A stretch of 64,000 nucleotides of DNA from Paraburkholderia phosphatilytica (GCF_003443895.1 NZ_QQOA01000008.1:62001-126000), one strand, 5' to 3'; shown: positions 16,092 to 25,394, numbered from the stretch's first letter. Program-made: numbers and translations. The notes: generated from the sequence alone by a model not told the origin.

Positions 16092-17194
16092 TTTGCCAGC
16101 TCGGCCGGAAGCGTGACTTCGAGCAGCTCCAGATCGGCGCTGCATTCGGCAAAGCCGTACTGGGTGTCGCCCGGAATCGCAATACTGTCGTCCGTCGCGA
16201 GCGGATACGCATGCTCGCCCTGCGTCACCGTCATCCGCCCAGACAGCACGAAAAAGAAGCAGAAATCCGAGGCGTGCTTTTGCGTCTGAACCGGCGACGA
16301 CCGTTCCAGCCGCACCACGCGCACGCCCGCCAGACCGCCGGTCGCCGCGCCGATACCGGTATCGGACGAGACGAAGCCGTTCATCCGCCACGGCGTCCAC
16401 ACCGCGCGCTGTTTTTCGTAGCGCACGAACCGTTGCCCGTCGAAATCGCGGTCCGGTTCGAGCGTCGGGGTGGGCAGCGGCATGGTGTGATCGGCCATCG
16501 TGATGTGTTCGGCGGGGCTGCCGATCTCGACCACTTCAGCGCCCGCCGAGCTCTCGAGCACGCGGTGCCGGATGCACGGCGGCTGCAGCACGCAGTCGCC
16601 GGCATTCAGCACGAACGGCTCGCCTTGACCTTCATAGACGACGCGCACCCAACCTTTGCGGCAGAAGATCATCTGGAAGCGGATCTTGTGGAAGTGCACA
16701 TAATCGGGCACCGGGCCGCCTTCGAGAATGCGGATGTGCGACGCGATGAACGCACCGCCGTGCCGGTTCGGCAGCAGATCGCGATAGCGTAGGCCAGCGC
16801 GGCCGACGCTCCATTCCACACCGTCCTGTGCGCGGGACAGCACGAGTTCCTGCCGGTTGACCGGCTCTTTCATGCGCGGCTCGGCCGCGACGAGTCGGAT
16901 CTCGACGCCGTTCGGCGCGATCAGCGTGCGGTGCGCCTCGCCGAGTTGCAGCTCGTCGTCGCACAGCACGTCGAGCTTCGTCACGCCTTCTGTGGCGCCG
17001 ACGTCGAGACGCAGCGTCAGGTTGCAGCCGGACAGGATGGCCGTGCGCGGACGGTCGGCGGGGAAAATTGCGTCGATGCGAAAGCCGAGCCGTTCGATGA
17101 AGAACTGCGTCGTCGCCGCGAGATCGGTGCACGACATCGGCACGAGAAAGCCGCGAACGCCGGCAAGCGGCTGGAATGGAAGCGGGGTGTTCAT
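16088..17194 (-). CDS. VOC-domain plus bicupin fusion protein (dioxygenase-like)
   Basis: The 368-residue protein begins with a glyoxalase/VOC half (residues 12-115: GFLVPMSCTDLAATTQFFIE, RTAILSGCNLTLRLDV). It continues with two cupin modules at about 150-235 (VHFHKIRFQMIFCRKGWVRV) and about 265-360 (FCFFFVLSGRMTV, DDSIAIPGDTQYGF). Both domain types hold metal ions in extradiol-type or 3-hydroxyanthranilate-type dioxygenases, but the fusion is unusual and its substrate is unknown. The ATG at 17194 is chosen because conservation-like sequence starts there; a longer reading to 17425 adds an unlikely arginine-rich leader. It is the last gene of the peptidase/transporter/kynureninase-like operon. 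Confidence 0.75.
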   Translation of the reverse strand: MNTPLPFQPLAGVRGFLVPMSCTDLAATTQFFIERLGFRIDAIFPADRPRTAILSGCNLTLRLDVGATEGVTKLDVLCDDELQLGEAHRTLIAPNGVEIRLVAAEPRMKEPVNRQELVLSRAQDGVEWSVGRAGLRYRDLLPNRHGGAFIASHIRILEGGPVPDYVHFHKIRFQMIFCRKGWVRVVYEGQGEPFVLNAGDCVLQPPCIRHRVLESSAGAEVVEIGSPAEHITMADHTMPLPTPTLEPDRDFDGQRFVRYEKQRAVWTPWRMNGFVSSDTGIGAATGGLAGVRVVRLERSSPVQTQKHASDFCFFFVLSGRMTVTQGEHAYPLATDDSIAIPGDTQYGFAECSADLELLEVTLPAELAN

Positions 17195-17336
17195 GGAGAA
17201 GGTATCCGTGGGTTGCGATCGCTTTGGAGCTGGCAGGATGCGTTGGTGTTTCACCATGCCTGCCACGGCGGCCCGGTCAACACGCACGATACGCCTTCCC
17301 GGCGCGGCGCCTTCGAACGCACGGCGCACGGCGTCT

Positions 17337-18482
17337 TCATCGCGGCAGATACGCGGCAACGCGCTCGATGCCCGCCACGGTGGTGGCGACGCCGGGCGAC
17401 AGCCGCAGCATGCGGCCGCGCGCATCGATCAGGATGTGCTGCGCGGCCAGTGCGCCGACCACCTGTTGCGGATCGAGATGCGCGGGCGTCTCCACCATGA
17501 TGCTGCCGCCGCGCGCTGCGTCGTCGCGCGGGGATAGCAGCGCGTAGCCGAGACTATCGGCGACTTCTATCAGTTGATGACACAGTGCGAGGTTGTGTGC
17601 GCGCAGCTTGCCAGGCGGCTGCGCGAGCAGCCAGTGGAAGCCGGGCCTGGACGCGACGAACGGCAGCAGCGACGGCGTGCCGGTATCGAAGCGGCGCGCG
17701 TCCGGCGCGTATGCGAAGGTGTCGAGGTCCCAGTTGAACGGATTCGCCTGGCTGAACCAGCCGCGCACCGGCGGCTGCATGCCCGCGGCCAGCAGAGGTG
17801 GCGCGATGTAGCCGAGGCCCGTGCCTGGCGCGCCGCACAGCCACTTGAGCGTGGAGCCGCAGATGAAATCGACCGGCGTCTCACGCAGATCGAACGGCAG
17901 GATACCGGCGCCTTGCGTGATGTCGACGGCCACGAGGCTGCCGATGGCGCGCGCATGTGCTGTAAGCGCGGCAAGGTCCACACGCTTCGACGTCAGCGAC
18001 GAGACCCAGGTGATCAGCGCGAGCCCGACGTCCGGGCCCCAGGCGGCGATGAAGTCTTCGTCGCGCACGTAGGCTTCGGCTGCTCGCACGGGCACTGTCT
18101 TCAGCGTAAAGCCGCGCCGTGCAGCCAGGCCGCTGAGCAGGAAATGCAGGCTCGGAAAGCAGTCCGCGGCGACCAGCACGGTGCGGCCGGCGAGCGCGGC
18201 ATCGTCGAGACCGTCGAGAAAACGCGCGAACACGTCGGTCACGTTCTGCGCGCCGAACACGTGCGCGGTATCGGCGCCGATCAGCGTGGCCCAGTTCGAC
18301 AGCAACGCGTCGCGCGCGGCGAGTCCGATGCCCCAGCGGCGGTCGTCGGGCGCGTACCAGTCGGCGGTGAAGCGCGCGAGCGCGTCCGTCACGGCGGCCT
18401 GCTGGCCCGGATAGACGCCTACCGAGTGATACATCAACCAGCCGCTGAAATCGTCGCCGGCTGCGAGAGAAGAGAAAGTCAT
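17337..18482 (-). CDS. PLP-dependent class V aminotransferase-fold enzyme, kynureninase-like
   Basis: The 381-residue protein has the fold-type I PLP layout. VAVDITQGAG (Asp187, Gln190) contacts the cofactor ring, and ICGSTLKWLCGAPGTG contains the Schiff-base Lys213. VYPGQQAAVTDALARF near the N-terminus and RRWGIGLAARDAL resemble kynureninase and isopenicillin-N-epimerase-like relatives. Kynureninase splits kynurenine into anthranilate and alanine, and related enzymes act on other beta-keto amino acids. The operon order is M20 peptidase, MHS transporter, this gene, VOC-bicupin. I infer uptake and hydrolysis of a conjugated amino-acid derivative followed by PLP-dependent cleavage. Confidence 0.8.
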   Translation of the reverse strand: MTFSSLAAGDDFSGWLMYHSVGVYPGQQAAVTDALARFTADWYAPDDRRWGIGLAARDALLSNWATLIGADTAHVFGAQNVTDVFARFLDGLDDAALAGRTVLVAADCFPSLHFLLSGLAARRGFTLKTVPVRAAEAYVRDEDFIAAWGPDVGLALITWVSSLTSKRVDLAALTAHARAIGSLVAVDITQGAGILPFDLRETPVDFICGSTLKWLCGAPGTGLGYIAPPLLAAGMQPPVRGWFSQANPFNWDLDTFAYAPDARRFDTGTPSLLPFVASRPGFHWLLAQPPGKLRAHNLALCHQLIEVADSLGYALLSPRDDAARGGSIMVETPAHLDPQQVVGALAAQHILIDARGRMLRLSPGVATTVAGIERVAAYLPR

Positions 18483-18516
18483 GGCTGCGGTGTGGTGAGA
18501 GCGTGACGTCCGGACA

Positions 18517-19833
18517 TCAGAGATGTTTGTCGACGAACCGGTGATAGATGCCGATGCAGCCGAGACTGAGCACGGCGCAGCCCATCAGGTAGAACGCGGG
18601 CGAGACCGGGTCGTGGGTCCAGCCGATCATGGCGGTCACGAGCCACGGCGTGAAGCCGCCGAACGCCATCACACCGATGTTGTAGCTGAAGCCGAGGCCG
18701 GTGCTGCGCACAGTAGTCGGAAACAGCGACGACAGCACGGCGGCGAGCGGGCCGAAGTAAATTGCCTTCAACGCGCCCGCCAGCACCATGATCGTCATCA
18801 GTACCCCGAACGATGGCGCGTCGATCAGCCAGCGGAAGCACGGATAGATCGTCAGCAACGTGACGAGCGCGGAGAGCGTCATCATCCGGCTGCGGCCATA
18901 GCGGTCCGCGAGATGGCCCATCAGCGGCGTGAACACCATCAGGATCGCGCCGGTCAGCACGGTCGCGGCGAATCCGGTCGACGCGGGCAGATGCAACTGC
19001 TTTACCGCGTACGTCGGCATGTAGAGAATCATCAGATAGCTCGCCGCCGTCGACACGGCCATGATGCCCGCCGCGAGCGCAACGCGTCCGAGGTGGCGCG
19101 CGAGCAGATCGCGCACCGGCGCGGCGTGCTTTGCTTCGGATGGCTGCAGCGTGTCGTCGATATGCCGGCGGATATAGAGGCCGACCGGCGCGACCAGCAG
19201 GCCGAACACGAACGGCATGCGCCAGCCCCATGTCTCGATCCGCGCGGACGTGAGCTGGGTGCTCAACGCGAGTCCGGCGAACGACGCGAGCACCGTCGCC
19301 ATCCCCTGGCTGGAAAACTGCCAGCTGCCGAGGAACGACTTGCGCGCGGACGACTGCTCGATCATCAGCGCCGTGCCGCTGCCGAATTCGCCGCCGGTCG
19401 AGAACGCGATGAGCACGCGCGCGAGCATCAGGCCGACGGGCGCTGCGAGGCCGATCGTCGCGTAGGTCGGAATCAGCGCGCAGATCAGCGTGCCGATCGT
19501 GGTGAGCCACAGCGCGGTGAGCAGCGCAGACTTGCGGCCGCGCCGGTCGGCGTAGCGGCCGAGCACCAGCGCGCCGAGCGGACGGAACACGTACGAAATG
19601 CCGAACGTGCCGAACGTCAGCAGCAGCGACACCGTGTCGTCGTGCGTCGGGAAAAACAGCTTCGACAGCGTGACCGCGAAGAAACCATACGCGGCGAAGT
19701 CGAACCATTCGAGCGCGTTGCCGATGCTGCTGGCGACGATCAGGCGCTTCAGTGGCCGGTTGTCGCGGCGGACGGCCGGCCGCTCGGTGACGATGGATTG
19801 CATGGGCGTGAGGTCGTGAAAGCGTGAGGTCAT
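18517..19833 (-). CDS. MFS transporter, MHS family
   Basis: The 438-residue 12-helix carrier has MHS hallmarks: IGNALEWFDFAAYGFFAVTL in helix 1, YVFRPLGALVLGRYADRRGRK, FSTGGEFGSGTALMIEQ, and ADRYGRSRMM between the halves. It is probably a proton symporter for an organic acid or amino-acid derivative. It lies between the peptidase gene (20-base gap) and the kynureninase-like gene on the minus strand, so the three are very likely co-transcribed. A second start at 19803 is possible; neither has a strong ribosome binding site. Confidence 0.88.
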   Translation of the reverse strand: MTSRFHDLTPMQSIVTERPAVRRDNRPLKRLIVASSIGNALEWFDFAAYGFFAVTLSKLFFPTHDDTVSLLLTFGTFGISYVFRPLGALVLGRYADRRGRKSALLTALWLTTIGTLICALIPTYATIGLAAPVGLMLARVLIAFSTGGEFGSGTALMIEQSSARKSFLGSWQFSSQGMATVLASFAGLALSTQLTSARIETWGWRMPFVFGLLVAPVGLYIRRHIDDTLQPSEAKHAAPVRDLLARHLGRVALAAGIMAVSTAASYLMILYMPTYAVKQLHLPASTGFAATVLTGAILMVFTPLMGHLADRYGRSRMMTLSALVTLLTIYPCFRWLIDAPSFGVLMTIMVLAGALKAIYFGPLAAVLSSLFPTTVRSTGLGFSYNIGVMAFGGFTPWLVTAMIGWTHDPVSPAFYLMGCAVLSLGCIGIYHRFVDKHL

Positions 19834-19853
19834 GACATCGAGAAGTCGGGAAA

Positions 19854-21284
19854 TCAGCGCGCGGCAGCGGTGCGAAGCGCGTCATGCACCGCGCGCCCCG
19901 ATTCGCCGAGATCCCAGAAGAGGCCGGCCATCATCCGCAGCGCTTCGTGCGCGACGCTGCCGAGCAGATGCTCGTCGGGTGCGTGCTGACGGCAGTTCGG
20001 ATACGAGTGCGGCACCCAGATGGTCGAGAGGCCGAGCGTCGTCGCGAAGCATTCGTTGGGGATCGTGCCGCCGAGGTTCGGCAGGATCGTGACCGGTTTG
20101 CCGGTGGTCGCCGCGATCGAGTGCTCGGCCCAGCGCGCCCAAGGATGATCGGGGTCGAGCCGGGTCGCGCTGCCCGACGCTTCGATCGTCACGTCGACGT
20201 TGTCGAAGCCTTCACGGCGCAGATGCGCGAGCAGCAGTTCGCGCGCGTTCAGCCAGTCGGTGCCGACTACGAAGCGCAGCTGGCAGACGGCCTCGGCGCT
20301 GCCGGGAATGGCGCTCATCGGCCGCTCGACATTGCCCGCCTGCATCGCGAGCACTTCGAGCGTGTTCCATGCGAACACGCGTTCCGCGTCGCTGAGACCC
20401 GGCTCACCCCAGCCCTTCGACAGCGGCGGGTCGCCTTCGTCGGCGCCCACTTCGAGCTTCGCAACCAGCTCGCGCACGCGCGGCGGAATCGGCGGCGGCA
20501 GCAGGCCGTTGATGCGGATCCGGCCGTGACCGTCGACGAGGCTCGCGAGCGCATTCGCCAGCACGGTCGCGGGATTGGCCAGCACGCCGCCCCAGTTGCC
20601 GGAGTGACGCGCGCCGAACGCGTTCTCGACGCGCAGCCGGAAATGCAGCGCGCCGCGCGAACCGAGGAACATCGTCGGCGCGGCGGCCCGCTGGCGAGGA
20701 CCGTCCGACGCGATCAGCAGATCGGCGCGCAGACGCTCCGCATAGCGGGCGCACACGGCGTCGAGTCCTGGCGAGCCGACTTCCTCGCCCATTTCGACGA
20801 TCACTTTCGCATTGAAGCCGAGCGCGCCGCGCGTCGCGAGCACCGACGCGAGGGCCGCGAGGTTGATCGAATGTTGCCCCTTGTTGTCGGCGGTGCCGCG
20901 ACCGTACCAGCGGTCGCCTTCGACGCGCAGTTCCCACGGCGAGCGTCCGTCGGTCCAGTTGCGCTCGTCGCCGTTCACCACGTCGCCGTGGCCGTAAATC
21001 AGCGCCGTCGGCAGGCCCGCGGCTTCGATGCGCTCGCCGAGCAGCATCGGCGGACCGTCCGCCACCGGGTTGTCGACGAGGTCGGTCGTGAAGCCGAGCG
21101 CGTGCAGCGCCGGCGCGATTTCGCCGGACAGATAGCGGCTGAGCGCCGCTTTCGCCTGCGGGTTCTGGCTCTCCGTGCGCAGGCCGACGCGGCGGCTCAG
21201 CGCAGTGTGAAAGGCGCCGCTTTCGAAGTGGCGGGAGACGTGCGAGAGGGCTTCGGAGCGGGTCATGTCGAGAGTGCGGAGCAT
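19854..21284 (-). CDS. M20-family metallopeptidase/dipeptidase
   Basis: The 476-residue protein shows M20 peptidase signatures. IYGHGDVV is the first metal motif near residue 96, WYGRGTADNKGQHSIN near 130 supplies the bridging Asp, VEMGEEVGSPGLDAV near 165 the catalytic Glu pair, and the C-terminal segment holds the distal His. These enzymes cleave dipeptides or N-acyl amino acids. It is first in a minus-strand operon and divergent from a LysR gene. Of the open starts, 21284 and 21266 both begin close to the fold (MTRSEALSHVSRHFESGAF); a far longer reading is an arginine-rich artefact. Confidence 0.87.
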   Translation of the reverse strand: MLRTLDMTRSEALSHVSRHFESGAFHTALSRRVGLRTESQNPQAKAALSRYLSGEIAPALHALGFTTDLVDNPVADGPPMLLGERIEAAGLPTALIYGHGDVVNGDERNWTDGRSPWELRVEGDRWYGRGTADNKGQHSINLAALASVLATRGALGFNAKVIVEMGEEVGSPGLDAVCARYAERLRADLLIASDGPRQRAAAPTMFLGSRGALHFRLRVENAFGARHSGNWGGVLANPATVLANALASLVDGHGRIRINGLLPPPIPPRVRELVAKLEVGADEGDPPLSKGWGEPGLSDAERVFAWNTLEVLAMQAGNVERPMSAIPGSAEAVCQLRFVVGTDWLNARELLLAHLRREGFDNVDVTIEASGSATRLDPDHPWARWAEHSIAATTGKPVTILPNLGGTIPNECFATTLGLSTIWVPHSYPNCRQHAPDEHLLGSVAHEALRMMAGLFWDLGESGRAVHDALRTAAAR

Positions 21285-21344
21285 CGGTGACGTCCAGACT
21301 ACTGGCATCGAATGTTTTTTGTATTCGCAATCAAACAACGTATA

Positions 21345-21361
21345 TTTGCGAAAATCGCAAA
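21345..21361. promoter_or_regulatory. Perfect inverted repeat, candidate LysR binding site
   Basis: TTTGCGAAAATCGCAAA: seven-base arms around AAA, in the 95-base divergent gap between the peptidase and LysR starts. A further TTCGCAA half-site is at 21324-21330. It has the size and T-N11-A form of a LysR recognition site. Confidence 0.6.
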
Positions 21362-21379
21362 CCCCGGATGAGGCACGCC

Positions 21380-22309
21380 ATGCGCAATCTGCTCGATTCG
21401 TCGCTGTACTACTTCTCGGTAGTGGCGCAGAGCGGGTCGCTGACCGCGGCCACCGACAAGCTGGGCGCGACCGTGTCGGCGCTGAGCCGCCACATCGCGA
21501 AGCTGGAGGGCGATGTCGGCGCGCCGCTGTTCGAGCGGCACGCGCGCGGCATGGTGCTCTCCGACGCGGGCCGCATGCTGTTGCGCTATGCGCAAAGCAG
21601 CCTCGCCGACGGGCAGGCCGTGATGAGCGCGATTCAGGGCGACCTGACCCGACGCGAGCGCAACCTGCGGATCGCATGTACCGAGGGCTTCGCGCTCGAC
21701 TTCCTGCCGAATTCGCTCGCCGCGTTCTACGCGCAGCATCCGGACGCGGTGATCGCGATCGAAGTGACCTCGTCCGACGGCGCAAGCCGCATGCTGGTGG
21801 ATGGCGACGCCGCGATCGCACTGTCGTTCAGCCTCAAGCCGGAACCCGACGTGGTGGCGCGCCTCACGCTGCCCGCGCCAGTGATGGCGCTGATGTCCCG
21901 CGATCACCCGCTCGCGGCACGGCCGTCGATCGCGCTGGCCGATCTGCATCCGCATCCGGTGCTGCTGCAGGACACCGGCACGACGATCCGTCAGCTGTTC
22001 GACATTGCCTGCAACGTCGAAGGTATCGACGTGGTGACGCCGATCACGAGCCGCTATGTCGCTTCGCTGTACCGCTTCACGCAGGTCATTCCCGGCGCGA
22101 TCATGCTGTCGGGCTTCATGTCGGTCGCGAACCGGCTCGAGGCCGACGGACTCGTCGCGGTGCCGTTCGCGAGTTCGCTGCTGCAGCAGCGCCGCCTGCA
22201 GGTCAAGACGTCCGCGACGCGGCCGCTCACCGGGCTCGCCACCCTTTGCCTCGATCATCTGATCGCCGATCTGCAGCGCACCCAGGCGCGGCACCCGCAG
22301 CCGGCATGA
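21380..22309 (+). CDS. LysR-family transcriptional regulator
   Basis: This 309-residue regulator has an N-terminal winged HTH (YYFSVVAQSGSLTAATDKLG, ATVSALSRHIAKLEGDVGAP, LFERHARGMVLSDAGR) and a substrate-binding-fold effector domain from about residue 95. GAGG at 21370 is six bases before the ATG at 21380, which decides the start against two upstream ATGs. It reads divergently from the M20 peptidase/transporter/kynureninase-like operon and probably controls it through the inverted repeat at 21345-21361. Confidence 0.9.
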   Translation: MRNLLDSSLYYFSVVAQSGSLTAATDKLGATVSALSRHIAKLEGDVGAPLFERHARGMVLSDAGRMLLRYAQSSLADGQAVMSAIQGDLTRRERNLRIACTEGFALDFLPNSLAAFYAQHPDAVIAIEVTSSDGASRMLVDGDAAIALSFSLKPEPDVVARLTLPAPVMALMSRDHPLAARPSIALADLHPHPVLLQDTGTTIRQLFDIACNVEGIDVVTPITSRYVASLYRFTQVIPGAIMLSGFMSVANRLEADGLVAVPFASSLLQQRRLQVKTSATRPLTGLATLCLDHLIADLQRTQARHPQPA

Positions 22310-22472
22310 CGGGTTAGCGCGCCGACCGAGCTTTGCGCCACGCGCAAAGCCCGCTTGTTTGATTTCGAACGCACCAGGGATGATGCGGCGCTAGAGTGCA
22401 TCCACGCCGATTTCGCGGACTACACGCGAAGCGTTGCGAAGCACCCGATGCCTTTCAACCCTGGAGATCAAT

Positions 22473-23630
22473 GTGAAAAGAAGTCTGCTCGCCGTCGCGG
22501 CATCGATGTCGTTCATTAGTATTCCTTCTCATGCACAAAGCAGCGTGACGCTGTATGGCATCGTCGATGCCGGCATCGCCTTCAACAGCAATTCCGGCGG
22601 CAGCAGGCTCTACGAACTGTCGAGCGGAAACATGCAGGGCAGCCGGTGGGGGCTGCGCGGCGTCGAAGATCTCGGCGGCGGGCTCAAGACGGTATTCGCG
22701 ATCGAGAACGGCTACAACGTGACGAACGGCAAGCTGCTGCAGGGCGGCGACGGATTCGGCCGGCAGGCGTATGTCGGGCTGGCGTCGGACCGCTTCGGGT
22801 CGGTCACGCTCGGGCGCCAGTACGATGCCGTGGTGGATTTCGCAGCGCGCTTCGAATCCGCCGCGCAATGGGCGACAGGCTATGGCGCGCACCCGGGCGA
22901 TCTCGACAATCTGCAGAACACGAATCGCGTGAACAACGCGATCAAGTTCCGGAGCGTCGATTACGCGGGCCTGAAGTTCGGCGGCTTGTACAGCCCGGGC
23001 GGCACCGCCGGCCATCCCGGCACGAACCAGATCTGGTCGCTCGGCGCAGGGTACGACAACGGTCCGCTTTCGCTGGGCGTCGGCTACCTGAATGCACGCG
23101 ACCCGAACTTCTCGTTCTTCGGCAACAACAGCACGTCGAGCACGACCGCGTCGAACATGACGGCCAGCACCGTCTATTCGGGCTATGCATCGGCGCAGAC
23201 CCAGCAGATCATCGCGGCAGGCGCCGCGTACCAGATCGGCAATGCGACGATCGGCGCCATGTACACCAATACGCAGTTCCGCGGCCTGGGTGCGTTAGCG
23301 TCGCTCAACTCGCTGCACTATCACGGTACGGCGGCATTCCACGATGCCGAAGCGAATTTCAAATACCTCGTCACGCCGGCGCTGACGCTCGGCATCTCGT
23401 ACGATTATCTGAAGGGCTATGGCGCCAACAGCGCGACCTATCAGCAGATCAACCTCGGCAGCGACTATTTCCTGTCCAAACGCACCGACGTCTATCTGTG
23501 CGGGATCTTCCAGCACGCGACCGGTACCGACTCGACCGGCAAGACGGCCGTGGCGGACATCACCGGATTTTCCGAGTCGTCCACCGGCAATCAGATCGTG
23601 GCGATCACGGGTATCCGGCACAAGTTCTGA
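22473..23630 (+). CDS. Trimeric outer-membrane porin
   Basis: The 385-residue protein has a Sec signal (KRSLLAVAASMSFISIPSHA, cleavage before QSSV) and a mature start SSVTLYGIVDAGIAF, followed by SRWGLRGVEDLGGGLKTVF and a C-terminal phenylalanine (GIRHKF). These are the signatures of Burkholderiales general or substrate-selective porins of 16 beta strands. Translation begins at GTG 22473, six bases after GGAG; an in-frame ATG at 22434 would put charged residues ahead of the signal peptide. It follows the LysR gene after 163 bases and may serve uptake for either neighbouring operon. Confidence 0.92.
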   Translation: MKRSLLAVAASMSFISIPSHAQSSVTLYGIVDAGIAFNSNSGGSRLYELSSGNMQGSRWGLRGVEDLGGGLKTVFAIENGYNVTNGKLLQGGDGFGRQAYVGLASDRFGSVTLGRQYDAVVDFAARFESAAQWATGYGAHPGDLDNLQNTNRVNNAIKFRSVDYAGLKFGGLYSPGGTAGHPGTNQIWSLGAGYDNGPLSLGVGYLNARDPNFSFFGNNSTSSTTASNMTASTVYSGYASAQTQQIIAAGAAYQIGNATIGAMYTNTQFRGLGALASLNSLHYHGTAAFHDAEANFKYLVTPALTLGISYDYLKGYGANSATYQQINLGSDYFLSKRTDVYLCGIFQHATGTDSTGKTAVADITGFSESSTGNQIVAITGIRHKF

Positions 23631-23648
23631 CGCACGAGGCTGGCTCAT

Positions 23649-23671
23649 GTGCCGCGGATCATCCGCCGCAC
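23649..23671 (+). terminator. Candidate stem-loop terminator after porin
   Basis: GTGCCGCGG-ATCAT-CCGCCGCAC forms a nine-pair stem with one C-C mismatch and a five-base loop, 18 bases after the porin stop. No T run follows, so factor-independent termination is uncertain. Confidence 0.35.
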
Positions 23672-23685
23672 TGATGAACTGGATA

Positions 23686-23735
23686 AAATTGATCAATTTG
23701 ACAGATATTCGACGCGAAACCTAGACTGGCCCGAA
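23686..23735 (+). promoter_or_regulatory. Promoter region with palindrome, shared with the iorA promoter
   Basis: A perfect 14-base palindrome AAATTGATCAATTT (23686-23699) overlaps TCAATTTGACAGATATTCG, and CCTAGACTGGCCCGAACA follows from 23720. The block at 30491-30566 upstream of iorA repeats the same elements in the same order. A TTGACA-like -35 (from 23698) and a TAGACT -10 can be drawn with an 18-base spacer. It lies 20-70 bases upstream of the acyl-CoA ligase start. Confidence 0.55.
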
Positions 23736-23756
23736 CACTCCTCAAGTGGGGACACG

Positions 23757-25394
23757 ATGGGCTCGGTCAGTACGCGGGATGCACTCGAAGCATTGGCGCC
23801 GCCGCAGAGCGGGGCAGCAGCCCGGACGCTGCCGGCGCTCCTCGCCGCACGCGTCGCCCGCAATCCCGATGCACCGCTGTTCTCCGATCGCGTCGAGCAC
23901 TGGAACGCCGCGCAGGCGAGCACGATCGCCGCGCGTCGAGCCGGCGCCCTGGCCGCCCACGGCGTGCAGCGCGGCGACCGCGTCGCGCTGCTGTGCACGA
24001 ACCGCTGCGAATTCATCGAAACGGTGCTGGGCTGCGCATGGCTCGGTGCCGTCGTCGTACCGATCAATACCGCATCGCGCGGACTGCAACTCGAACACAT
24101 CCTGCGTAATTCCGGCGCGCGGCTCGCGGTGGCCGAAGCGCATCTTGCCGACGCGCTGTTTCGCGTCGAAGACCCCACACTGCCGCTGCAGACCGTCTGG
24201 CTGATCGGCGATGCAGATGCATCATCTGCACCCTCGGCACCCTCGCACCTGAACTGCGTGCCGATGCCTGAGCGCGGCGAACCCGTAGCCGCCGCCGCGC
24301 TGGCGGACAGCGATCCGCTCGCGATTCTCTATACGTCGGGCACTTCCGGACTCTCGAAGGGTGTGGTGTGCCCGCATGCGCAGTTCTACTGGTGGGGCGT
24401 GCACACGGCGCGCAACCTCGACGTGCGAGCGGGAGACGTGCTCTATACCTGTCTGCCGCTCTTTCACACGAACGCGCTGAACAGCTTCTTCCAGGCGTTG
24501 ATTCACGATGCGCTGCTCGTTGCCGACCGACGCTTTTCCGCGAGCGGCTTTTTCGGCGCGATCGTCGAAACGCAGGCCACCGTGACGTTCGTGCTCGGGG
24601 CGATGGTGCCGATTCTGCTGGGACGCGCGGTTTCCTCGCAGGAGCGTACGCACAAGGTGCGCATCGCACTGGCACCCGGCGTGCCTGCACAGGCGCAACG
24701 CGACTTCACCGCGCGCTGTGGCATCGCACTGCTCGATGGCTATGGATCGACGGAAACGAACTTCGTGATCGGCGGCGGCATCGATGCGCAGCGTCCCGGC
24801 TACATGGGCAAGCTCGCGGGCGGTTTCGATGCGCAGGTGGTCGACGAGCACGATCAGCCGGTGCCCGACGGCACGGCAGGCGAACTGATCCTGCGCGCGG
24901 ACCAGCCGGATGCGTTCGCGAGCGGCTACTTCGGCATGCCGGAGAAGACCGTCGAAGCGTGGCGCAATCTGTGGTTCCACACCGGCGATCGCGTGATACG
25001 CGAAAGCGATGGCTACTACCGCTTCGTCGACCGGCTGAAGGATGCGATCCGCCGTCGCGGCGAAAACGTCTCTTCGTACGAAGTGGAGCAGGTGCTGCTG
25101 AGCCATCCGTCGATCGAGAACGCGGCGGTGTTCGCGGTCAGTTCCGAACTCGCCGAAGACGAAGTGATGGCCGCGATCGTGCTGCGCGAGGGGGAGTCGA
25201 TCGAGCCGCTCGATCTCGTCCGGTACTGCGAACCGCGGCTGCCGTATTTCGCGGTGCCGCGCTATCTCGACTTCGTTGCGGATCTGCCGCGCACCGAGAA
25301 TGGCAAGGTCCAGAAATACAAGCTGCGGGAAGCGGGCGTGACCTCCAGCACCTGGGACCTGGAAACCTCCGGCTATCGTCTTGCGCGAGCCTGA
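23757..25394 (+). CDS. AMP-forming acyl-CoA ligase
   Basis: This 545-residue adenylate-forming enzyme has the ATP/AMP loop YTSGTSGLSKGVV near residue 191, DGYGSTETNF near 330, the hinge region FVDRLKDAIRRRGENV near 425 and the catalytic lysine region GKVQKYKLRE near 517. It activates a carboxylic acid to its CoA thioester; the CaiC/long-chain/aryl subtype is not clear. It begins a plus-strand gene set with an MHS transporter, a thiolase-like protein and a DUF35 protein. The start at 23757 is chosen over 23649 because the promoter-like block lies between them. Confidence 0.88.
   Translation: MGSVSTRDALEALAPPQSGAAARTLPALLAARVARNPDAPLFSDRVEHWNAAQASTIAARRAGALAAHGVQRGDRVALLCTNRCEFIETVLGCAWLGAVVVPINTASRGLQLEHILRNSGARLAVAEAHLADALFRVEDPTLPLQTVWLIGDADASSAPSAPSHLNCVPMPERGEPVAAAALADSDPLAILYTSGTSGLSKGVVCPHAQFYWWGVHTARNLDVRAGDVLYTCLPLFHTNALNSFFQALIHDALLVADRRFSASGFFGAIVETQATVTFVLGAMVPILLGRAVSSQERTHKVRIALAPGVPAQAQRDFTARCGIALLDGYGSTETNFVIGGGIDAQRPGYMGKLAGGFDAQVVDEHDQPVPDGTAGELILRADQPDAFASGYFGMPEKTVEAWRNLWFHTGDRVIRESDGYYRFVDRLKDAIRRRGENVSSYEVEQVLLSHPSIENAAVFAVSSELAEDEVMAAIVLREGESIEPLDLVRYCEPRLPYFAVPRYLDFVADLPRTENGKVQKYKLREAGVTSSTWDLETSGYRLARA

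Noticed and set aside
16088-17425. 445-codon reading of the VOC-cupin protein
   Set aside because: The extra N-terminal part is Arg/Ala-rich and precedes the ATG at 17194, where the VOC fold begins.
19854-21821. 655-codon reading of the M20 peptidase extending over the LysR gene
   Set aside because: The first 180 codons are arginine-rich and antisense to the LysR HTH; M20 similarity starts at about 21284.
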